Part shown: positions 58,493-64,000 of the stretch, in pieces | How positions within the stretch are numbered: the stretch's first letter is position 1 | Layout: each line of letters begins with the position of its first letter | Source: Neoarius graeffei | Taxonomy: Eukaryota > Chordata > Actinopteri > Siluriformes > Ariidae | Assembly (NCBI RefSeq): GCF_027579695.1 | Contig: NC_083577.1 | Span: forward strand, 67,045,741-67,109,740 | Length of the DNA stretch: 64,000 bases | Reading direction: 5' to 3' | Position numbers and translations under genes: made by a program | The notes under the pieces: model-generated | Seen by the model: only the letters and a program-made list of their open reading frames with translations | Databases searched by the model: none | Told to the model about the DNA's origin: nothing

Positions 58493-58800
58493 TGTGGCAG
58501 TGGGGGCGTGGTCAAGCGTCGGTCTGTGACCAGAGGGCGGAGTCAGGGAAGGTAAGTGGCAGAATCACTGCATCTGAGGTTAATTAATGTGCTTGTGTGT
58601 CTTCCCCAGTGACCGCGCCCTATTTTAGGAGAGAGAGCGAGAGCAGAGGGAGCTCTCTCCCCAACCAGACGACTGGAGTGTGTGCGTGCGTGTGTGGCTG
58701 AGAGAGTGACAGTTATACTGAAAAGTAAAAATAAGAGTTTGTGAACTCAGTTCTGGCCTGCCATCCTTCTGCGCTCCACCCTCCCATACGAACTGCTACA
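58493..58800 (+). repeat. 3' LTR of Gypsy element 2
   Basis: 308 bases, TGTGGCAGTGGGGG to CGAACTGCTACA. A purine-rich tract (GGCGGTGGGGGTA) precedes it. GTAAGT-like and TTCCCCAG sites inside could serve as splice signals; AAAAGTAAAAATAAGAG is near the end. Confidence 0.9.
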
Positions 58801-58845
58801 ATTAGCTTTAGACGTTTAGACAAATTTGCTAACTTGAATGTCAAA

Positions 58846-59211
58846 TCAGGCGGCACAGTGGTGTAGTGGTTAGCACTGTCACCTCACAGCAAAAAGGTTC
58901 TGGGTTTGAGCCCCGTGGCCAATGGGGGCCTTTCTGTGTGGAAAGGCATGTTCTCCCCGTGTCTGTGTGGGTTTCCTCCAGGTGCTCCGGTTTCCCCCAA
59001 AGATATGCAGGTTAGGCTAATTGGTGGCTTTAAATTGACTGTAGGTGTGAATGTGAGTGTGAATGGTTGTTTGTGTCTATGTGTCAGCCCTGTGATGATC
59101 TGGCGACTTGTACAGGGTGTACCCCGCCTCTCACCCATAGTCAGCTGGGATAGGCTCCAGCTTGCCTGCGACCCTGTACAGGATAAGTGGCTACAGATGA
59201 TGGATGGATGG
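58846..59211 (+). mobile_element. tRNA-derived SINE (type A)
   Basis: Plus-strand copy. ATGTCAAA flanks it at 58838-58845 and 59212-59219. The core lacks the ACAGTCC bases near 58999; the tail is (GGAT)3. Confidence 0.92.
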
Positions 59212-59529
59212 ATGTCAAAACGGCACAGGCAGTTTTAAATGGCACAAATACGTCAGGGAGATTATTTTTTTAAGTATTGTTGCTCAGCTTGCAAGATGGA
59301 AATTTAACTTATGAGATATTTTATGTAGCTGTGTGCCATTTTTATTACCATTTAATTTGTACTTAGTATTATTAAAGAGCCTGGCTAGAACTATAAGGTC
59401 TACTAATTATTCAGCATCACGAGGAGGGAATATTTTTTTCTTCTTGCTAACTGTCTAACTTTGCTGTATAGCTAACTAAGATGTACCCCATGGCTAGCTT
59501 AATCCAGTTATTTCCCATGATGGCAATGT

Positions 59530-59895
59530 CTCATCTCTAGCTGCTTTATCCTGTTCTACAGGGTTGCAGGCAAGCTGGAGCCTATCCCAGCTGACTACAG
59601 GCGAAAGGCGGAGTACACCCTGGACAAGTCGCCAGGTCATCGCAGGGCTGACACATAGACACAGACAACCATTCACACTCACATTCACACCTACGGTCAA
59701 TTTAGAGTCACCAGTTAACCTAACCTGCATGTCTTTGGACTGTGGGGGAAACCGGAGCACCCGGAGGAAACCCATGCGGACACAGGGAGAACATGCAAAC
59801 TCCACACAGAAAGGCCCTCGCCGGCCACGAGGCTTGAACCCGGACCTTCTTGCTGTGAGGCGACAGCGCTAACCACTACACCACCGTGCTGCCCT
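59530..59895 (-). mobile_element. tRNA-derived SINE (type A)
   Basis: Young minus-strand copy. GATGGCAATGT (59519-59529) and GACGGCAATGT (59896-59906) are the target duplication with one difference. Confidence 0.93.
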
Positions 59896-60159
59896 GACGG
59901 CAATGTTTTTAATACAAATACATTTAAGAAAATATAGTTCAGATCTATAAGAATCTTGTTGTATGAATGTCTAGCTGCAGCCTTGTGTTACTTAACATTA
60001 AGTGTTATTAAGTGATTTTATGTTGGAGGAAGGAAATGAGCTGTGATATTGTCTGCTGCATTATCTGTCTAAATGTTAACATTTTATTAATTTATTATGC
60101 AGCAAATGGACTAATCTAAAGATGGTCCTCAGCCTGTGATTCCTGGGGCCTTGGATGAT

Positions 60160-60445
60160 CACTTACTTACTTACTTACTTACTGCCTGTTATGCCTGCTG
60201 GCATGTAAGGCAGCAACAAAGGATAACCACTTCTGTCTGTCCTGGGCCAATTTCTGTACTGTGCCCCAAGTGTGGTTCAGGGTCTTCATTTCCGACTCTA
60301 CCATGTGTTGCTAGGTGTTCTTGAGTCACGCTGTCATTCTGGTGTCCAGTGTAGAGCAATATGTGTGATGTTATCTTGCTCTCTTCGAAGGATGTGTCCG
60401 ATCCATCTCCATTGCCTTTGCATGCAAATGCGTACACATTCACAT
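60160..60445 (-). pseudogene. LINE 3' end with C-terminal RT peptide
   Basis: On the minus strand one reads MQRQWRWIGHILRREQDNIT then HIALHWTPE, and further on NEDPEPHLGHSTEIGPGQTE in another frame. This RWRWIGH...R-K-type segment is the usual C terminus of a fish LINE reverse transcriptase. It ends in a (CTTA)n run at 60162-60182, typical of a LINE tail. It is 5'-truncated and frameshifted. Confidence 0.7.
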
Positions 60446-60628
60446 GATCACATTCACATGATCAGATCTACATCAATCCAAGGTACAACGTTTTGAAAAA
60501 AGTGAAATGTAGAAGTTGTGGTTGTGTGTCATGTTGCCTAATGAAATTGGAAAAACTGTTTTGTCCTATGTCAGACATTTCCCTTATCACTGCTGAAATT
60601 TGAATTTGTATTGCTATATTCTGCAGCT

Positions 60629-60683
60629 TGATTTATTACGTATTAACAATAAGCTTTGAAGCTTATTGTTAGTACGTAATAAA
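60629..60683. repeat. Perfectly spaced 27-bp inverted repeat (hairpin)
   Basis: ATTTATTACGTATTAACAAT and AAGCTTT are followed directly by the complement (one mismatch). The hairpin has virtually no loop. Confidence 0.85.
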
Positions 60684-60954
60684 TGTGTTGAAGTCATAAA
60701 TAGCGCATTTTTTGTCATTAACTAATTTTGTGTCAAATAACACTGTTTAGTGTAGTGTTTTAGGCATGTGGGGGTTATTTTGTTTTTGTTTTGTTTTTTA
60801 ACACGTTGCCAAGGACAGCACTTAATGTGTTAATATTACAGACGTTTACACATATTTGTGTTAACTTTTTTGACACATACACTGTGCACTGTCCCAAAAC
60901 TCACCATTGATGTGTAAGAACTTAACACAGTTTGTGTCAGTTTTAACACATCCT

Positions 60955-61300
60955 TTCGAAGAGTGCAGCTGTGTCGTGGGGAGCATTACCATCTCACAGC
61001 TCCAGGGTCCCCAGTTTGCTCCTGAGCTTGGGTTATTGTCTTCATGGGGTCTTGCAATTCTCATCATACCTCCTATTTTCTCCCATGTCCCAAAAACATG
61101 CCTCTAGGTGACTTTAATATGCCCCTAGGTATAAATGAGTGTGTGAATGTGTATGCGTGGTGTCCTGAGATGGACTGATATTTTGTACATGGTGTATTCT
61201 CTGCTCACACGCAGTGTTCCAGAGATAGACTCTGTCCAACTCCACCACAAACCTGATAAAGTGATATGATAAAGTGGTTCTAGAAGATGAATAAAGGAAA
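60955..61300 (+). mobile_element. Degenerate SINE, different fish family
   Basis: ATCTCACAGCTCCAGGGTCC near 60990, CCCAAAAACATGCCTCTAGG near 61088, GTGTGAATGTGTATGCGTGG and a GATAAAGTGGTTCTAGAAGA tail form the ordered landmarks of a diverged SINE. The tail differs from types A and B. Confidence 0.6.
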
Positions 61301-61776
61301 AATAATCAGCTGTTTTTCAAGAACATATGTGCAAATTTAAACACGAGCTAAAAACACTATTTGAGGGCAGTAAACAGAAATCACAATTCTCTATTCTCAA
61401 GGGTGTCACTTACTAATTAAAAATTAATTGAAGCTGAAGGTTTGGTAAACACCTCTGTAAGCTTAAATGTAATCATTAGGATAATCCCCAAGTAGAATAC
61501 ATGCAGATGGATTTTTAAGTCGTTTATTTTTGGTCCAAAAGTTAATGAAGTAAAGAGATTTTTACATCATAATCTGAATCGTAATAATACACATCACAAA
61601 TATGCAGTGTGCTGCTGAAGCAAAATAGCAGATTAAGCTGTGTAAACTATTAAAGGGTATGCTACTCATCTATTGAAACACAGTAGTGTATGTAGCGAGA
61701 TTTGATTTATCTTTGATTTATCTATTTAATGTGATCATTAGTGTATTTTTTTGATTGCTATTATATACCTTTAATG
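61301..61776. other. No gene seen
   Basis: AT-rich sequence left of the last Tc1 element. Confidence 0.5.
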
Positions 61777-61853
61777 TACAGTGGTGCTTGAAAGTTTGTG
61801 AACCCTTTAGAATTTTCTATATTTCTGCATAAATATGACCTAAAGGCCCGGTC

Positions 61854-62765
61854 CCACTGGCCGATGGACACAAAACGTATGCAAAAAGGACACAGCGGAC
61901 GAGCAAAATTTCGGGGGTGGCTCTATCCATTTTCATCCGCTCCAGAAATGGACAAAATTTGCGAAAATTTGCGAAAACAGAACGGAAAAGAACGGACGTG
62001 GGTAGTATATAGCGGGGATGTTAAACGCATGTTCATAGGAAGCCTAGCGGATGGAAGTGGATGGAAGTGGATGACAGCTCCGAAGGGGTTACCGGTGATA
62101 ACTGAGAAGCGGACGCATAGCAGAAAGAGCCGATGCATAGCAGATGAAGGGGATGCATCACGTACGCCTAACGGAAACAAAGGGGATGTTGCACGGATGT
62201 ATATCGGATGCAGACCGATTGTCCACTAGGTGTCCTTCTACATACTCTAGACATACTCCAGACATCCTAAATATACGAGATACATCCCAGATATAAACGC
62301 TTTGTCCGTTTTGAATACTTTATATACGAGATGCATACGCTTACATCCTTTCTATTTCCGTGCTACTAACGATGAATAGACGTTTCATGTACCTTATCTT
62401 TCCTCCCTCTTTCCGTTTTCAGCTGCAGCGGATGTGAGTTGCGAGGATGCCCAGAGGATGCAGAGAGGATACAGCAGACGTTTAACGGATGATAACGGAC
62501 ATAGAACGTTTGTTGCTCGTATATGCTTGTATATGTCGCGGATTTACATCGTACACGGCGGAAAGTTCATCCGTTCTAAAAGTTTTGTGCAGCTCAAAAC
62601 TTTTTGCGCGGATGAAATCACAGTGGACGGATGCTCGATGGATAGAGCCTATGAAGCACGTATGCAATGAGTACACAACGGATGCATAGCGTTTTCCAAC
62701 GGATGGCAAAATTTTTTTACGTTTTACATCCTCTTTGCATCCGTAAGTGCAGTGGGACCGGGCCT
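61854..62765. mobile_element. PIF/Harbinger-like MITE rich in CGGATG motifs
   Basis: Ends are AGGCCCGGTCCCACTGGCC and its near-complement GTGGGACCGGGCCT. TAA is duplicated (61851-61853 and 62766-62768), the target length of PIF/Harbinger (or the related ISL2EU) elements. The Tc1 sequence on either side rejoins perfectly. The 912-base interior has no domain I recognise; GGATG/CATCC occurs dozens of times, mostly as CGGATG or TGGATG. Confidence 0.82.
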
Positions 62766-62923
62766 TAAAACATCATCAGATTTTCACACAAGTCCTAAAA
62801 GTAGATAAAGAGAACCCAGTTAAACAAACGAGACAAAAATATTATACTTGGTCATTTATTTATTGAGGAAAATGATCCAATATTACATATCTGTGAGTGG
62901 TAAAAGTATGTGAACCTTTGCTT

Positions 62924-63944
62924 TCAGTATCTGGTGTCACCCCCTTGTGCAGGAATAACTGCAATTAAATGTTTCTGGTAACTGCTGATCAGTCCTGCAC
63001 ACCGGCTTGGAGGAATTTTAGCCCATTCCTCCATACAGAGCAGCTTCAACTTTGGGATGCTGGTGGGTTTCCTTACATGAACTGCTCGTTTCAGGTCCTT
63101 CCACAACATTTCAATTGGATTAAGGTCAGGACTTTGACTTGGCCATTCCAAAACATTAACTTTATTCTTCTTTAACCATTCTTTGGTAGAACAAACTTGT
63201 GTGCTTAGGGTCATTGTCTTGCTGCATGACCCACCTTCTCTTGAGATTCAGTTCATGGACAGATGTCCTGACATTTTCCTTTAGAATTCACTGGTATAAT
63301 TCAGAATTCATTGTTCTATCAATGATGGCAAGCCGTCCTGGCCCAGATGCAGCAAAACAGGCCCAAACCATGATGCTACCACCACCATGTTTCATAGATG
63401 GGATAAGGTTCTTATACTGGAATGCAGTGTTTTCCTTTCTCCAAACATAACGCTTCTCATTTAAACCAAAAAGTTCTATTTTGGTCTCATCCGTCCACAA
63501 AACATTTTTCCAATAGCCTTCTGGCTTGTCCACGTGATATTTAGCAAACTGCAGACAAGCAGCAATGTTCTTTTTGGAGAGCAGTGGCTTTCTCCTTGCA
63601 ACCCTGCCATGCACACCATTGTTGTTCAGTGTTTTCCTGATGGTGGACTCATGAACATTAACATTAGCCAATGTGAGAGAGGCCTTCAGTTGCTTAGAAG
63701 TTACCCTGGGATCCTTTGTGACCTCACCGACTATTACACGCCTTGCTCTTGGAGTGATCTTTGTTGGTCAACCACTCCTGGGAAGGGTAACAATAGTCTT
63801 GAATTTCCTCCATTTGTACACAATTTGTCTGACTGTGGATTGGTGGAGTCCAAACTCTTTAGAGATGGTTTTGTAACCTTTTCCAGCCTAATGAGCATCA
63901 ACACTTTTTCTGAGGTCCTCAGAAATGTCCTTTGTTCCTGCCAT
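62924..63944 (-). pseudogene. Tc1-like transposase with stop and frameshift
   Basis: From ATG at 63944 (MAGTKDISEDLRK) the helix-turn-helix part follows, with an in-frame TAG near 63890 and another stop in the GRPR-like linker near 63770. The middle frame 63288-63671 is open, with the first catalytic Asp in WTDETKIE. The second Asp block [10 protein letters not shown] is intact near 63215; a frameshift sits just after it. The C-terminal frame 62924-63214 has [14 protein letters not shown] with the catalytic Glu. All three catalytic residues are kept, unlike the copy at 17 kb, but the reading frame is broken. Confidence 0.9.
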
Positions 63945-64000
63945 GATACACTTCCACAAACATGTGTTGTGAAGATCAGCCTTTGATAGATCCCTGTTCT

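Larger units (their letters stand above)
54267..58800 (+). mobile_element. Gmr1-like Ty3/Gypsy retrotransposon (integrase before RT)
   Basis: A 5-base duplication ATTAG flanks it exactly (54262-54266, 58801-58805). The 3' LTR is complete (58493-58800, TGTGGCAG to TGCTACA). The 5' LTR is present only as its first ~145 bases, after which a deletion joins it to gag. Domain order on the plus strand is SCAN-like gag, zinc knuckle, protease, integrase, GPF motif, reverse transcriptase, RNase H. Integrase upstream of reverse transcriptase is the copia-like order known in Ty3/Gypsy only for the Gmr1 group, whose gag is the source of the vertebrate SCAN domain. Frameshifts and stops make this copy inactive. 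Confidence 0.9.
61779..64000 (-). mobile_element. Tc1-like element interrupted by a MITE, runs off window
   Basis: The 3' inverted repeat begins CAGTGGTGCTTGAAAG at 61779 after the target TA. It is split at 61853/62766 by a MITE, continues as 3' leader to 62920 and then the transposase (62924-63944). The other end lies beyond the window. Confidence 0.92.

Noticed and set aside
46982..58800. Endogenous retrovirus interpretation of the two LTR elements
   Set aside because: Neither has an envelope-like frame between pol and the 3' LTR; both are Ty3/Gypsy retrotransposons.
61798..62229. 143-codon frame in the Harbinger-like MITE
   Set aside because: It starts in Tc1 sequence and crosses the MITE boundary, and its residues follow the GGATG motif rather than a protein family.

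Overview
The window reads as nuclear DNA of a teleost fish. It holds intron-containing vertebrate genes (a C1q-like synaptic organiser and a two-domain C-type lectin) in a background of fish-type repeats: tRNA-derived SINEs, Tc1/mariner elements, hAT, PIF/Harbinger-like and TTAA-type MITEs, LINE fragments, two Ty3/Gypsy retrotransposons and many di- and tetranucleotide microsatellites. Repeat style and Tc1 content would suit an ostariophysan such as a catfish, but the species cannot be fixed from sequence alone.

Layout. 1-5.7 kb is a stack of nested transposons: a Tc1 end, then a giant foldback element containing a second palindromic element and a hAT element that itself carries a SINE. 5.8-6.5 kb holds three well-formed exons of an unrecognised gene. 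6.5-15.2 kb is SINEs, two MITEs and AT-rich sequence. 15.87-16.72 kb is an intact C-type lectin gene (minus). 17.1-19.2 kb is a Tc1 element with a full-length but probably inactive transposase, joined to an inverted Tc1 fragment. 20.5-23.9 kb is SINEs, a broken LINE reverse transcriptase and a Tc1 remnant. 24.67-27.26 kb is a complete two-exon c1ql-type gene (plus) with a long 3' region. 29.7-46.3 kb has no recognisable gene; it holds SINEs, MITEs, microsatellites and a pair of inverted repeats 5.5 kb apart. 46.98-52.91 kb is a Gypsy chromovirus-type element (minus) whose LTR is interrupted by a THAP-coding MITE. 54.27-58.80 kb is a second Gypsy element (plus) of Gmr1 type, with integrase upstream of reverse transcriptase and a SCAN-like gag. 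58.8-64.0 kb has SINEs, a LINE 3' end, and a Tc1 element split by a Harbinger-like MITE.

Functionally only two loci look like working host genes: the lectin (secreted, two CTLDs without the usual sugar-binding motifs) and the c1ql gene (secreted, collagen stalk plus C1q head). Nearly all else is mobile DNA, mostly inactivated by stops, frameshifts, deletions or catalytic substitutions. The nesting gives a relative chronology: foldback element before hAT before SINE at 1-5 kb; Gypsy LTR before THAP MITE before palindrome at 52 kb; Tc1 before Harbinger-like MITE at 62 kb.

Coordinates of MITE and SINE ends were read by eye and are good to a few bases where a target-site duplication is quoted, and to about 10-30 bases elsewhere.
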